The notes: generated by a model not told the origin, from the letters alone. Numbered from the stretch's first letter, positions 18,501 through 25,494 are shown. The stretch is 46,190 nt of DNA from Caldifarciminota bacterium UBA3073 (GCA_002366725.1 DFBT01000105.1:442-46631); one strand, 5' to 3'. Translations and numbers: made by a program.

Positions 18501-18705
18501 TCCCGTGAAATATTAACTCGTCCATACTCTTTGCGCGCAGGAGGGAAGTTTTACTTTCACCCAGTGCCCACCTAATTGCATCTATGATGTTGGATTTGCC
18601 GCATCCATTTGGCCCTATGATGCAATTTATTCCCGAATGAAGTTTAATGATGGTCTTCTGGGGAAAAGATTTAAAACCGGAGATAGCAATAGATTCAAGG
18701 TACAT
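15547..18705 (-). CDS. smc: Chromosome segregation SMC ATPase
   Basis: 1052 residues, shorter than the usual ~1180 because the coiled-coil arms are reduced. Walker A is GPNGCGKS (31-38), with 'LRAKSMDELIFHGTERKPQRG' as in SMC. Two long coiled coils flank a hinge around residues 440-580 ('GSVISPKKGKEKVVYGALG'). The C-terminal head has the ABC signature QLSTGEKTLSVIALFF, Walker B PFMILDEVDAPLDDANL and the H-loop 'FILITHNKQTM'. It condenses and organizes the chromosome with ScpA/ScpB (not in this window). Third gene of ino1-tmk-smc, 32 nt after the tmk stop; no Shine-Dalgarno sequence is visible. Confidence 0.96.
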   Translation of the reverse strand: MYLESIAISGFKSFPQKTIIKLHSGINCIIGPNGCGKSNIIDAIRWALGESKTSLLRAKSMDELIFHGTERKPQRGMAEVSLTFFNDGMLSTSSSEVVISKRLHRSGENECTINGKKVLQRDIIDLFEVANPRGYSILSREEINSVLSGDPYYRRRTVEEIAGVSTYRNHKLNTLTRLQRVKTDIEKLDNLISEVSTREIKLRSEARRSAKYENLMTEMGYMRWMLMESKRAQVEEKSKLVSSFILEEKNIITRIKELEKSIASIVGWRKDEVKRGREIGNKIVMLEKRESSLREKKENLREKLDEIVKEKERITNELIKVGKAKSGIEDKYKKTLSLIETEKNKLNLLPGVDRSLHERREKIVKEIEALQKDETSIKENLIVTRTVLETHGKRKENISNELERVKEKKRKAERKLEEKKESHEKLQPPSRDVNNLRDSLRVLEEQRAQLLTYVKDAISDEGFVKLGSVISPKKGKEKVVYGALGSILSCILVNRLEDIYFYDGLRRKFITPELIPEVDPGMDYECLSSFVEVENGYEHITPILRKFVVTPDIKSAIALHGKGVVSPIVTQNGELLTRLGILEVGEPEIKLGKSKLEKELADIEREIEERRNTLIEIQNERIGYERKRTLLSIGIKNLEREINEMNETIERLENELKRDIELDVESAEETLLHLRELLEKKDGEKKRIDDEIGDANRMIEERRKKEGEISTLENELKFLKKEVEGFDKNLSEMRRNLSGIMEKERGLKQNQNEIGISYKRVTEELENLRKEAEEGSDEKPPEGVIDFFELETEIEKARHSLDSLRENRHSLELEIARLESRAAELKSMGVKKPNESYHIDNVEERLKNHERRIQSMQPVNPLAVKEHIEIKERLKFLEDEREDILRTRNIVEETIKLLDEQARNKVRDAIVKINERFDDIFRTLFQGGGARLVLCSGDPLENNIDIEVSPGGKKLRRIEQLSTGEKTLSVIALFFGVYELRPTPFMILDEVDAPLDDANLLKFLSLIRKRADTNQFILITHNKQTMEAANYLYGVTMEEPGVSKIISVRLKK

Positions 18706-18737
18706 AGGTGGGAAAATATAAAAAAAATCGATGCAAG

Positions 18738-19358
18738 CTATTCTAATTTCATCATTCTCGCTTCAAATATATCCTTTATCTCATTATGTATCTGCTTTAT
18801 GCTTCTCATACCGTTCAGAAGCACGATCCTTTCCGGATTTTCCCGGTTCAGCTTAAGATAACCACTTCTGATGCGATTATGAAACTCCACACCCTCCATC
18901 TCAAGCCTATCTTCTCTCTCTATTCTCTTCAGAGCAATCTCGGTGTCCATATCCAAGAGAAAAGTCAAATTGGGCAATAAACCACCGGTGGCAGTTTTAT
19001 TGAGTTGCTTTATCAGGTTTTTGGATATACCCCTTCCCTCTCCCTGATATGCCACAGAGGCATCTATATATCTATCGCAGATGACAACCTTCCCCTGGGC
19101 AAGGGCGGGTTTTATAACCTCCTGAGTGTGTTGTGCCCTCGAAGCGAGATAAAGAAACAACTCTGTATAGGGAACCATATCAAGGTGTCTGCGGTCGAGA
19201 AGTATGTCCCTTATTCTCTCCGATATATCCGACCCGCCCGGTTCCCTTGTGAGAATTGAGGAGATACCTTTACTCTGCAGGTACTCGTATAAAAGCCTCG
19301 CTTGTATACTCTTACCGCATCCCTCTACTCCTTCGAATGTAACAAGAAATTCTGGCAT
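18738..19358 (-). CDS. tmk: Thymidylate kinase
   Basis: 206 residues; phosphorylates dTMP to dTDP in the cytoplasm. P-loop GVEGCGKS (10-17), 'ILTREPGGSDISERIRDILL' (DR(E)PGG motif), 'LFLYLASRAQH', 'KVVICDRYIDASVAYQGEGRG' with the DRY/F motif, and a LID region 'KRIEREDRLEMEGVEFHNRI' rich in arginine. It begins 16 nt after the ino1 stop; a GGAAAGG sequence that forms part of a palindrome (19371-19386) may be its ribosome site. Confidence 0.95.
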   Translation of the reverse strand: MPEFLVTFEGVEGCGKSIQARLLYEYLQSKGISSILTREPGGSDISERIRDILLDRRHLDMVPYTELFLYLASRAQHTQEVIKPALAQGKVVICDRYIDASVAYQGEGRGISKNLIKQLNKTATGGLLPNLTFLLDMDTEIALKRIEREDRLEMEGVEFHNRIRSGYLKLNRENPERIVLLNGMRSIKQIHNEIKDIFEARMMKLE

Positions 19359-19370
19359 AGGCTAAGCCTT

Positions 19371-19386
19371 TCCGTTAGCTAACGGA
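19371..19386. repeat. 16-bp perfect palindrome spanning the ino1 stop codon
   Basis: TCCGTTAGCTAACGGA covers the last codons and stop of ino1 (TAA at 19377-19375) and adjoins the purine-rich ribosome site of tmk. It resembles the arm of the CCCCGTTAGAT...ATCTAACGGGG hairpins at 26.2 and 39.4 kb. A stem here could affect tmk translation. Confidence 0.6.
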
Positions 19387-20478
19387 CTTGTGAGCAGAAA
19401 CCGTCTTTGCATACTTCTTTATGAACTCCTCCAACTTATTTCTCGCCACATCATCCGTATATTGTATGGGAGGAGACTTCATAAAGTATGAGGACGGTTC
19501 TATCATACTTCCCGCGAGCCCCGCATCCAAGGCGATTTTGAGCGCTCTTATTGCGTCTATAACAACTCCCGCAGAATTTGGAGAATCCCACACTTCAAGC
19601 TTAAGCTCTGCCGTAAGGGGAACATTGCCAAAGGTGGTTCCCTCGAGTCTTATAAATGCAAATTTGCGGTCTTTCAACCAGGGAACATAATCAGATGGGC
19701 CAACATGCACATTACCTTCCGAAAGTTTATATGGAAGTTGCGATGTTACTGCCTGTGTCTTTGAAATCTTCTTGGATTCAAGTCTCTCCCTTTCAAGCAT
19801 ATTGAGAAAGTCGGTATTTCCCCCAACATTCAACTGATATGTGCGTTCAAGCCTAACACCCCTATCCTTAAATAAGTTCGTAAGGACCCGATGGACTATA
19901 GTTGCACCGACCTGCGATTTAATGTCGTCACCTATAATTGGCAGTCCAAACCCCTTAAATTTGTCACTCCAGTATTTCTGAGAAGCTACAAACACGGGTA
20001 TACAATTTATAAATCCCACACCTGCCTGTAGAATCTGCTCCACATACCATTTTGTCGCTTCCTCACTTCCAACGGGTAAATAGTTAATACACATATCAGT
20101 CTTTGTCTCCTTTAAAACCCTGATTATATCAACAGTGGAGCCCGGAGCCTTCTTTATAATGGGGGCGAGATACTTGCCAATTCCATCGTGTGTCATTCCC
20201 CTCAGAACGGGCACATTAAGTTTTGGGACATCGCAGAATTTATATGTATTGTTGGGTTTTGTGTAAATCGCCTCGGCGAGATCTTTCTTTACCTTATTAA
20301 CATCAATATCAAATGCACAGGAGAATTCTATATCGCTTATTCTATAACCTCCAAAGTTTGTGTGCATTATGCCGGGGATGGACTTTTCATCTTTTGTATT
20401 CCTATAAAAATGAACACCCTGGACAAGCGAAGAAGCACAGTTGCCGACGCCTATAATACCCACTCTTATTTTGCCCAT
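19375..20478 (-). CDS. ino1: myo-Inositol-1-phosphate synthase
   Basis: Converts glucose 6-phosphate to inositol 1-phosphate with NAD as internal redox cofactor. 367 residues, the short form found in actinobacteria, Thermotoga and archaea. The start is ATG at 20478 with GGGAGGT upstream; an upstream frame extension of 18 residues crosses the promoter and is rejected. Seen: Rossmann motif IGVGNCASSLVQG, 'MCINYLPVGSEEATKWY', 'GDDIKSQVGATIVHRVL', 'QLNVGGNTDFLNM' and 'SPNSAGVVIDAIRALKIALD'. It suggests inositol phospholipids or a solute such as di-myo-inositol phosphate. Own promoter (20533-20561); leads into tmk and smc. Confidence 0.93.
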   Translation of the reverse strand: MGKIRVGIIGVGNCASSLVQGVHFYRNTKDEKSIPGIMHTNFGGYRISDIEFSCAFDIDVNKVKKDLAEAIYTKPNNTYKFCDVPKLNVPVLRGMTHDGIGKYLAPIIKKAPGSTVDIIRVLKETKTDMCINYLPVGSEEATKWYVEQILQAGVGFINCIPVFVASQKYWSDKFKGFGLPIIGDDIKSQVGATIVHRVLTNLFKDRGVRLERTYQLNVGGNTDFLNMLERERLESKKISKTQAVTSQLPYKLSEGNVHVGPSDYVPWLKDRKFAFIRLEGTTFGNVPLTAELKLEVWDSPNSAGVVIDAIRALKIALDAGLAGSMIEPSSYFMKSPPIQYTDDVARNKLEEFIKKYAKTVSAHKSVS

Positions 20479-20532
20479 AAAACCTCCCTTTAATCGGGCT
20501 TGAAACAAGTTAAAATACATTGTTAGATTCAT

Positions 20533-20561
20533 ATTTTACCACATATTTTACAAAAAGTCAA
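20533..20561 (-). promoter_or_regulatory. Promoter of ino1-tmk-smc
   Basis: Minus strand: TTGACT (20561-20556), 17 nt ending TGTGG, TAAAAT (20538-20533). Predicted start near 20526, leader about 48 nt. The TGG before the -10 makes it an extended -10. Confidence 0.75.
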
Positions 20562-20579
20562 GTTATTTTTTCCTTGACA

Positions 20580-20658
20580 GCATAGGAAAGCTTATTTGAT
20601 GGTGTTTTTGGCGCTTGGTTGGGCACTGTCTTCGGTGCCGATAAAATTTTCCTTGACA
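20580..20658 (+). repeat. Promoter-bearing repeat, intact copy
   Basis: A stretch running GCATAGGAAAGC ... TTTTTGGCGCT|TGGTTGGGCACTGT ... GTGCCGATAAAATTTTCC and ending in the TTGACA of the rpsT promoter. A closely similar sequence lies on the opposite strand at 25328-25203 upstream of the LVIVD operon, where 59 extra bases split GGCGCT from TGGTTGGG. A partial third copy (TTGATTGCATAGGAAAC) is at 26301-26317. Confidence 0.7.
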
Positions 20659-20681
20659 TATAATGAATTTTGTGTTATAAT
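20653..20681 (+). promoter_or_regulatory. Promoter of rpsT (TTGACA-17-TATAAT)
   Basis: TTGACA (20653-20658), 17-nt spacer ending TGTGT, TATAAT (20676-20681). Predicted start 20688; a 38-nt leader with GGAGG at 20718-20722 precedes the rpsT ATG. Confidence 0.88.
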
Positions 20682-20725
20682 GTGTTCAACTTTTGAAGTA
20701 TCGGACTTGATAATACGGAGGGATA

Positions 20726-20971
20726 ATGGCGCACAGTCGCTCGGCAAAAAAGAGAATAAGACAGAATGTGGTGAGAAAATTGAGAAATAGGGGTTACAAA
20801 AGGCACCTAAAGAAGAAGATAACTGCTGCACTCTCTGCCGTCCCCGATGAAAAGGCTACCGCACTTTCAGAGACATACTCCGCAATTGATAGGGCGGCGA
20901 AGAAGAGAATTATTCACAAAAATACCGCGGCGAGAAAGAAAGCAAGGTTGGCAAAGAAAATGGCAGTTTAA
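20726..20971 (+). CDS. rpsT: 30S ribosomal protein S20
   Basis: 81 residues, strongly basic and helical, with the S20 features: 'HSRSAKKRIRQNVVRKLRN' at the N-terminus and 'IDRAAKKRIIHKNTAARKKA' at the C-terminus. Binds 16S rRNA early in small-subunit assembly. Monocistronic, with a perfect promoter and strong ribosome site. It converges with the M23 peptidase gene; the two stop codons are only 2 nt apart, with no terminator between them. Confidence 0.97.
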   Translation: MAHSRSAKKRIRQNVVRKLRNRGYKRHLKKKITAALSAVPDEKATALSETYSAIDRAAKKRIIHKNTAARKKARLAKKMAV

Positions 20972-20973
20972 GA

Positions 20974-22206
20974 TTATTTTAGCGGTGATTCTATAAGGGC
21001 ATTTCTTATTCCCATCATTATTGAGAGATTCCTGGACGCCCCAAGATCTCTCCGGAGGGATAAAATTTGCCCTTTATATTTTTCAAAATTCTCCATCTCT
21101 TCTTTCGAGATGGGTGCCCTCCTGGAGGGAGGGTCGAGTTTCTGGGGATTTATCCACCTTCCATTCTTTTTAATCCTGAAATCCAGGTGGGGACCCGTAG
21201 AAAGTCCGGTCGAACCAACATATCCAATCACATCTCCCTGTTTTACATATTTCCCCCTTTTTATTCCCCTTGCAAATCTTGAAAGGTGTCCATAGTAAGT
21301 CTTGTAACGAGAGCCGTGCTGGATAATCACCTGATTCCCGTATCCACCATTCCACCCTCTGAAGGTTATCTTGCCATCACCGATAGTTCTTACAGGTGTA
21401 CCTATTGGGGCTGCATAATCCACACCGTAGTGGGGTCTTCTGATATGCAAAATCGGATGCAACCTGGATTTGGTGAATTTCGAACTTATTCTCTTATAGG
21501 ACAGGGGAGCTCTCAGAAATACCCTCTGGAGAGACCTTCCCTTTGGGTCGTAATAGTCGTGCCTTCTCCCCCGGGGTATGTAATAAAATGCCTCCAAATT
21601 TTTCTTCTTTCTCTTATAGGATGCATACAGTATATCTCCATAAGAGAGGAATTTTTCTCCCGCATACTTTTTGTATACAACTATTACGAACTCATCCCCA
21701 ACCCGTGTCTCTGTATTGAAATCTATATCCCAAGTAAATATCTCGTCAGCAAATCTATAAATGAGATTTGGTGAACCCCCGTTCTCTATCATTGCATCCC
21801 ACAGGGACCCTCCGTTTATAGACCCCCTGATAAGTGAGAGCACGAGTTTCTCCACCCGTTTTTTGAAATTATACAGGCTGTCTACCTTAAAGTCCCCACC
21901 CTTTCCAACAAACTCAAACTCCACTAATCTGTCGCCGACTCTCTTTATATTTATCTCATCTCCGGGATAGCATTTCCTCACATTCATACTGTCTTCAAGA
22001 ATGGATATCAGCCTCACATAAGACTGCCTGCCCAACCCGCTGTTTTCAAGTATCTCACTCAGTGTGCTGCCGCTGTGCATTGTATACTTATACTCAACAA
22101 CGGAATCGGTGGGCTGACTCAGCTGACTTATGAGTATTAACAGTGCAAAAATCATATGTCCTTTTACCTTTTTCCTTGCTCCTAGGATAATAGGGACAGC
22201 GACCAT
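20974..22206 (-). CDS. Secreted or membrane-anchored M23 (LytM) peptidase with altered zinc site
   Basis: 410 residues. ATG at 22206 has AAGGA eight bases upstream; ATG at 22155 would begin directly at the hydrophobic signal (MIFALLILISQLS) and is the alternative. Middle: an OapA/LysM-like region ('YTMHSGSTLSEILENSGLGRQ', 'YPGDEINI') as in MepM-type endopeptidases. The C-terminal M23 domain has HxxxD (His259, Asp263 in HYGVDYAAPIG), GH (His307) and 'TGLSTGPHLDFRI' (His340, Asp342). In canonical LytM enzymes the last motif is HxH; here the second His, a zinc ligand, is Asp. Likely cleaves peptidoglycan cross-bridges. Last gene of the LVIVD-barrel operon. Confidence 0.88.
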   Translation of the reverse strand: MVAVPIILGARKKVKGHMIFALLILISQLSQPTDSVVEYKYTMHSGSTLSEILENSGLGRQSYVRLISILEDSMNVRKCYPGDEINIKRVGDRLVEFEFVGKGGDFKVDSLYNFKKRVEKLVLSLIRGSINGGSLWDAMIENGGSPNLIYRFADEIFTWDIDFNTETRVGDEFVIVVYKKYAGEKFLSYGDILYASYKRKKKNLEAFYYIPRGRRHDYYDPKGRSLQRVFLRAPLSYKRISSKFTKSRLHPILHIRRPHYGVDYAAPIGTPVRTIGDGKITFRGWNGGYGNQVIIQHGSRYKTYYGHLSRFARGIKRGKYVKQGDVIGYVGSTGLSTGPHLDFRIKKNGRWINPQKLDPPSRRAPISKEEMENFEKYKGQILSLRRDLGASRNLSIMMGIRNALIESPLK

Positions 22207-22305
22207 TTATTTATTCCTTTTGGATCTTCTGACCGCTTTTGGCTTCAGTGTCCGTCCTAATAATTCTTCTAAAAGCTCACATTTATCACTGTACTCTTTT
22301 ATCAA
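22207..22305 (-). CDS. Possible small basic protein directly upstream of the M23 peptidase
   Basis: A TTG-started frame of 32 residues (MIKEYSDKCELLEELLGRTL + KPKAVRRSKRNK) ends in a TAA that directly abuts the ATG at 22206. The frame is open for another 10 codons upstream with no ATG. Charged, amphipathic composition and tight coupling argue for real coding. Absence of a good start codon and of a strong ribosome site argues against it. Confidence 0.3.
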   Translation of the reverse strand: MIKEYSDKCELLEELLGRTLKPKAVRRSKRNK

Positions 22306-22357
22306 TAATAGATACCGCTCTCTATTCTCTTTGTCTTAAAAAACCTTTTGCCGGTAA

Positions 22358-22840
22358 TTACCTCATTCTTATTCCTCCTTTTATGGTGATGACATTGGTT
22401 GAATGCGAGTGACTATTTATACTTGTAGATAAAATATCTATGGTAGCCTCGACAAACGGAGCCATCTTGGAACCTGTAAGTTTGAATTCTGCGCCGCCAC
22501 CGAGCTTCAGGTTAAATGTAGATAATCCTCCTCCGGACATAAAATACAGCCCGCTTAACCCGTATGGTGTAATACCCGCGCCGGGCAAGAACATCATTAC
22601 ATCAAAACCCTGTCCCGTGCCAAGGGAAATAATAGTTCCACCGGAGGGGAAACTCAGACTCGCTACTTCTGTCCTCGCATAGAAGTTTCTGTAGATGTGG
22701 AGGATTGCACTTCCATCGGTAAAGAAGGCATTGTTATTCTCCTGTATGGCTAAGCCCGCCCCTCCCTCCACACCAAAGGGAATTCCCGCCGCACAGAATA
22801 CCGGTATTATAAGACCCAGAACCAGTATAGCTTTTCTCAT
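22358..22840 (-). CDS. Small outer-membrane beta-barrel-like protein
   Basis: 160 residues with a signal peptide (MRKAILVLGLIIPVFCAAG) followed by alternating hydrophobic/polar strands rich in Gly and aromatic residues ('YGLSGLYFMSGGGLSTFNL', 'LKLGGGAEFKLTGSKMAPFV') and a C-terminal strand 'VITIKGGIRMR'. This resembles 8-strand outer-membrane proteins (OmpW/PF13505-like), but I cannot name a family. It follows the LVIVD protein after 12 nt and precedes the M23 peptidase, in a unit of exported proteins. Confidence 0.65.
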   Translation of the reverse strand: MRKAILVLGLIIPVFCAAGIPFGVEGGAGLAIQENNNAFFTDGSAILHIYRNFYARTEVASLSFPSGGTIISLGTGQGFDVMMFLPGAGITPYGLSGLYFMSGGGLSTFNLKLGGGAEFKLTGSKMAPFVEATIDILSTSINSHSHSTNVITIKGGIRMR

Positions 22841-22852
22841 AGCTCCTCCTTT

Positions 22853-25036
22853 CTACTTCAGCAGCACTACCTTGCGGCTCGTTATCGAATGCTGCGTTTC
22901 AACCAAACAGAAATATACTCCCCGAGAGACCTTTTTACCCCTGTCATCTTCACCCTTCCAGATAATATGGTTAATTAGTTGATTGGTTGATTGGTTAATT
23001 GGGAAAGACCTGACGAGCCTGCCCGTGAGGTCATAGATACCTACCTTAACCCTGCTTTTTCTGGGAATTGAATACGAGATGGTAAAGAATTCCATCGCGG
23101 GATTGGGTGTCACGGCAAGGTTTATGACTCCTTCACCCCCAGCGGGTTCCTCTTCTATACCCGTAACCTGAAAATGATATATTCCGAGAGATGTGTTATC
23201 AGCCACATATACATAATCTCCATAGGGAGCAACCCCTTCAGGAATTCCCGATGTGTTATACCTATCTACCAGAATAGGCGAATCCGGGGTTGTGGTTTTG
23301 AGTATAGTGAGATATTCGTTTCCGGCGATATACATAAATGTATCCTGAACCGCAATATCACCACCCTCTACATAATTATCAAGAAACAAAGAGCCAACAA
23401 AATCCATAGAGGAAAAGTTGCTTCCAAAATGATAAACCAGGAGACTATCTCCATACAGGAAATATCCATAATCACCATCCACGAGAATTGGAGAGTACCA
23501 GAGATTTTTCTCCGGGTTAAGTCCCCCTGCAAGCGTCGGAGAAGACGGGTTGGACACATTTAATATTTTAAACAATGCCGAGTCATAGTCATAGAAAAAG
23601 AGGAGGGTATCTCTGACAAAGAGATGTATCGTGTTTACACAATCTTGATAGACCCCTAACTGCTGAAGGCTGTCATCTATCACCTGAAACACCCTGAGGG
23701 TATCCCTTACCCCATAGACATACCCATTTGAGGCAACAATATCAAAGAGATACTGTTGTGTTGAAAATGAACCTGCAGGAGAGAGGCCAGGCAGGCTGAG
23801 TGCCCCCAGGCTGTAATGCCAGGAGCTCGCATAATATACATAGTTTGAATCAACTGCCAGCTTATAGACATTGCAAGGAGAAGGATTATAATCTGAGAGA
23901 AGATATGGAGATGCGGGATTTTGTATACCGTAACAATATATCTCTCCAGGATTTGCCATAATCAAATTATTTCCCGTGGTTTTTACAAATTGAATGGGTC
24001 CCTTATCGGTAATGGTGTACGAGAGATTATTGGGAGAAATTGGGTCAGAAATTCCCATAATGCCCATTCCATAGTAATTTCCTGAAGCTGTAGAACGGCT
24101 GGCTGTCATAGCAAGGAGGGTGTCTTCCCCGAACATACAACCCCCACCCCCACCATACGAAAAAGGAGCAAGTCCAACGGTGTCTATTTCGGTAGGATTT
24201 GATATATCAAATATCGCAAGCCTGCCGCCGTGACGGTAGCCATAAAGCACACTGTTTTCCTCAACTAAAGAATAGTAGGCGTACCATTCATCGAGAAAGT
24301 ATCCAGCACTATCGGGAGACACCGGATTTGTGATGTCAAAAACCTCTACACCGTAGGAATAATCAGTTCCAACATAAAGATAGTTATCCACTGTTACCAT
24401 ACCGTAGCCCCTGCCCCCAAGGGAAATGGTATCTACTACACAAATAGAATCAGGGTCAGACAAATTAAGAATATATATGCTTTGAGTGTTGTCGGTCATA
24501 TAACAGTACGGATAGTTTACTTGAAGGTCATAGGAATAGTTAGAAATCTGAATACTATCTCTTGGAACAGGACTAAGGGGATTGGTGATATCAAGAACCT
24601 TAAGATACGCATTGTAATTCACATAATCCGGGTAGTAGAGCATATTACCGTAAATCTCCACCGTGTGGTGAGGGTAATACAGATACATTCCATTATAGAA
24701 ATGAAATGTATCGAGGATAGATGGAGAAGAGGGGTCTGTTATATCAAACAGTATTATCCCATTGCCAACATCAAATAGATAGAGATAGTTATCCTTCGCT
24801 ACCAGATTTTCGGCACGCCCCGGGGTATTTATGGTATTTATATGGACTGGGGATGAGGGATTTGATATATCGTATATGGCGAGTCCTTTTATATTTGGCG
24901 TAAGTAGATAATTGCCACAAATTACTATATCCCTGAACTCTCCCGCCTCAAACATCTCGTCCACCAGTGTTATCTCCTGCTGTGCATAGGCAAACACCGC
25001 GGAGATAAGCATCAAGATAACAAGCAACCTTTTCAC
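22853..25036 (-). CDS. Secreted LVIVD beta-propeller protein with FlgD/T9SS-type tail
   Basis: 727 residues. GTG start with GGGGGT upstream; signal peptide MKRLLVILMLISAVFAYA. About ten LVIVD repeats follow ('LAIYDISNPSSPVHINTI', 'LFDITDPSSPSILDTF', 'LKVLDITNPLSPVPRDS', 'VEVFDITNPVSPDSAGYF' and others), consistent with tandem propellers. The last ~75 residues are a FlgD-like Ig domain ('VKVGIYDLTGRLVRSFPI', 'IIWKGEDDRGKKVSRGVYF', 'SRKVVLLK') that in related bacteria directs sorting to or across the outer membrane. Inside that tail the segment NQSTNQLINH is encoded by GGTTAATTAGTTGATTGGTT repeats of the intergenic type. First gene of a three- to four-gene unit under promoter 25180-25208. Confidence 0.85.
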   Translation of the reverse strand: MKRLLVILMLISAVFAYAQQEITLVDEMFEAGEFRDIVICGNYLLTPNIKGLAIYDISNPSSPVHINTINTPGRAENLVAKDNYLYLFDVGNGIILFDITDPSSPSILDTFHFYNGMYLYYPHHTVEIYGNMLYYPDYVNYNAYLKVLDITNPLSPVPRDSIQISNYSYDLQVNYPYCYMTDNTQSIYILNLSDPDSICVVDTISLGGRGYGMVTVDNYLYVGTDYSYGVEVFDITNPVSPDSAGYFLDEWYAYYSLVEENSVLYGYRHGGRLAIFDISNPTEIDTVGLAPFSYGGGGGCMFGEDTLLAMTASRSTASGNYYGMGIMGISDPISPNNLSYTITDKGPIQFVKTTGNNLIMANPGEIYCYGIQNPASPYLLSDYNPSPCNVYKLAVDSNYVYYASSWHYSLGALSLPGLSPAGSFSTQQYLFDIVASNGYVYGVRDTLRVFQVIDDSLQQLGVYQDCVNTIHLFVRDTLLFFYDYDSALFKILNVSNPSSPTLAGGLNPEKNLWYSPILVDGDYGYFLYGDSLLVYHFGSNFSSMDFVGSLFLDNYVEGGDIAVQDTFMYIAGNEYLTILKTTTPDSPILVDRYNTSGIPEGVAPYGDYVYVADNTSLGIYHFQVTGIEEEPAGGEGVINLAVTPNPAMEFFTISYSIPRKSRVKVGIYDLTGRLVRSFPINQSTNQLINHIIWKGEDDRGKKVSRGVYFCLVETQHSITSRKVVLLK

Positions 25037-25179
25037 GATACCCCCTTTTTAAATATGTGTTATTGTGGAAAACTCAGACACCGAGTAAGTCGCTTCGCTC
25101 TATTGCAAAAGGTCTACCGACATCTCTATGCCTTGGCTCACAACTGCGGGATAAATATACTCACACGAAAATTGTAAAT

Positions 25180-25208
25180 ATTATACCACAGTTCTGCCAC
25201 ATTGTCAA
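25180..25208 (-). promoter_or_regulatory. Promoter of the LVIVD-barrel-M23 operon
   Basis: Minus strand: TTGACA (25208-25203), 17 nt ending CTGTGG, TATAAT (25185-25180). Predicted start near 25173, leader about 137 nt. The upstream flank is homologous to that of rpsT. Confidence 0.85.
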
Positions 25209-25328
25209 GAAAAAATATATCGGCACTGTAAACAGTACCCAACCAGCTCTGGTCGGTCACCCTTTCTACCTGCCGGTAGACAGGTAGGGTGACGAGAATA
25301 TCCGAGCGCCAAAAATACTTTTCTATGC
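25203..25328 (-). repeat. Promoter-bearing repeat, interrupted copy
   Basis: On the minus strand: GCATAGAAAAGTATTTTTGGCGCT, then 59 inserted bases (25304-25246), then TGGTTGGGTACTGTTTACAG and GTGCCGATATATTTTTTC, ending in TTGACA. It matches the intact copy at 20580-20658 closely on both sides of the insert. Confidence 0.7.
25246..25304. mobile_element. 59-bp palindromic insert within the promoter repeat
   Basis: Contains nested inverted repeats: GTCACCCT (25256-25263) with AGGGTGAC (25286-25293), enclosing CTACCTGCCGGTAGACAGGTAG. GCT occurs at both borders (GGCGCT|... and AGAGCT|GG), a possible 3-bp target duplication. The rpsT copy of the repeat represents the empty site. It belongs to the CTACC(G/T)GCCGGTAG-type repeat family found in many gaps of this window. 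Confidence 0.55.
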
Positions 25329-25368
25329 AATCGAGGAAATTTTTGCGGTAGATTGATATATTTTTTTC

Positions 25369-25397
25369 TTGACAAATTCCTCGGTTTAGTGTATAAT
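25369..25397 (+). promoter_or_regulatory. Promoter of the second M23 peptidase gene
   Basis: TTGACA (25369-25374), 17 nt, TATAAT (25392-25397). Predicted start 25404. This excludes the ORF start at 25353 and supports the ATG at 25473. Confidence 0.85.
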
Positions 25398-25431
25398 AAA
25401 AAACCTCATCTACCTGCTGGTAAAGAGGTAA

Positions 25432-25494
25432 ATGTCCTTTATCACTTACAAAAAAACAATCTCAATCCAAATATGTCAAAAAAAATATCTTTAA
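25432..25494 (+). CDS. Possible upstream leader ORF overlapping the M23 gene
   Basis: ATG at 25432 preceded by AAAGAGG encodes 20 residues (MSFITYKKTISIQICQKKYL) and ends at TAA 25492-25494, 19 bases inside the M23 peptidase reading frame (start 25473, different frame). The downstream ATG has no Shine-Dalgarno sequence of its own, so ribosomes terminating here could re-initiate. The ribosome-site bases are part of a CTACCTGCTGGTAAAGAGGTA repeat. Function is speculative. Confidence 0.25.
   Translation: MSFITYKKTISIQICQKKYL

Noticed and set aside
25353..25472. Longer start for the second M23 peptidase
   Set aside because: The first codons lie upstream of or within the TTGACA-17-TATAAT promoter, so they cannot be on that transcript.
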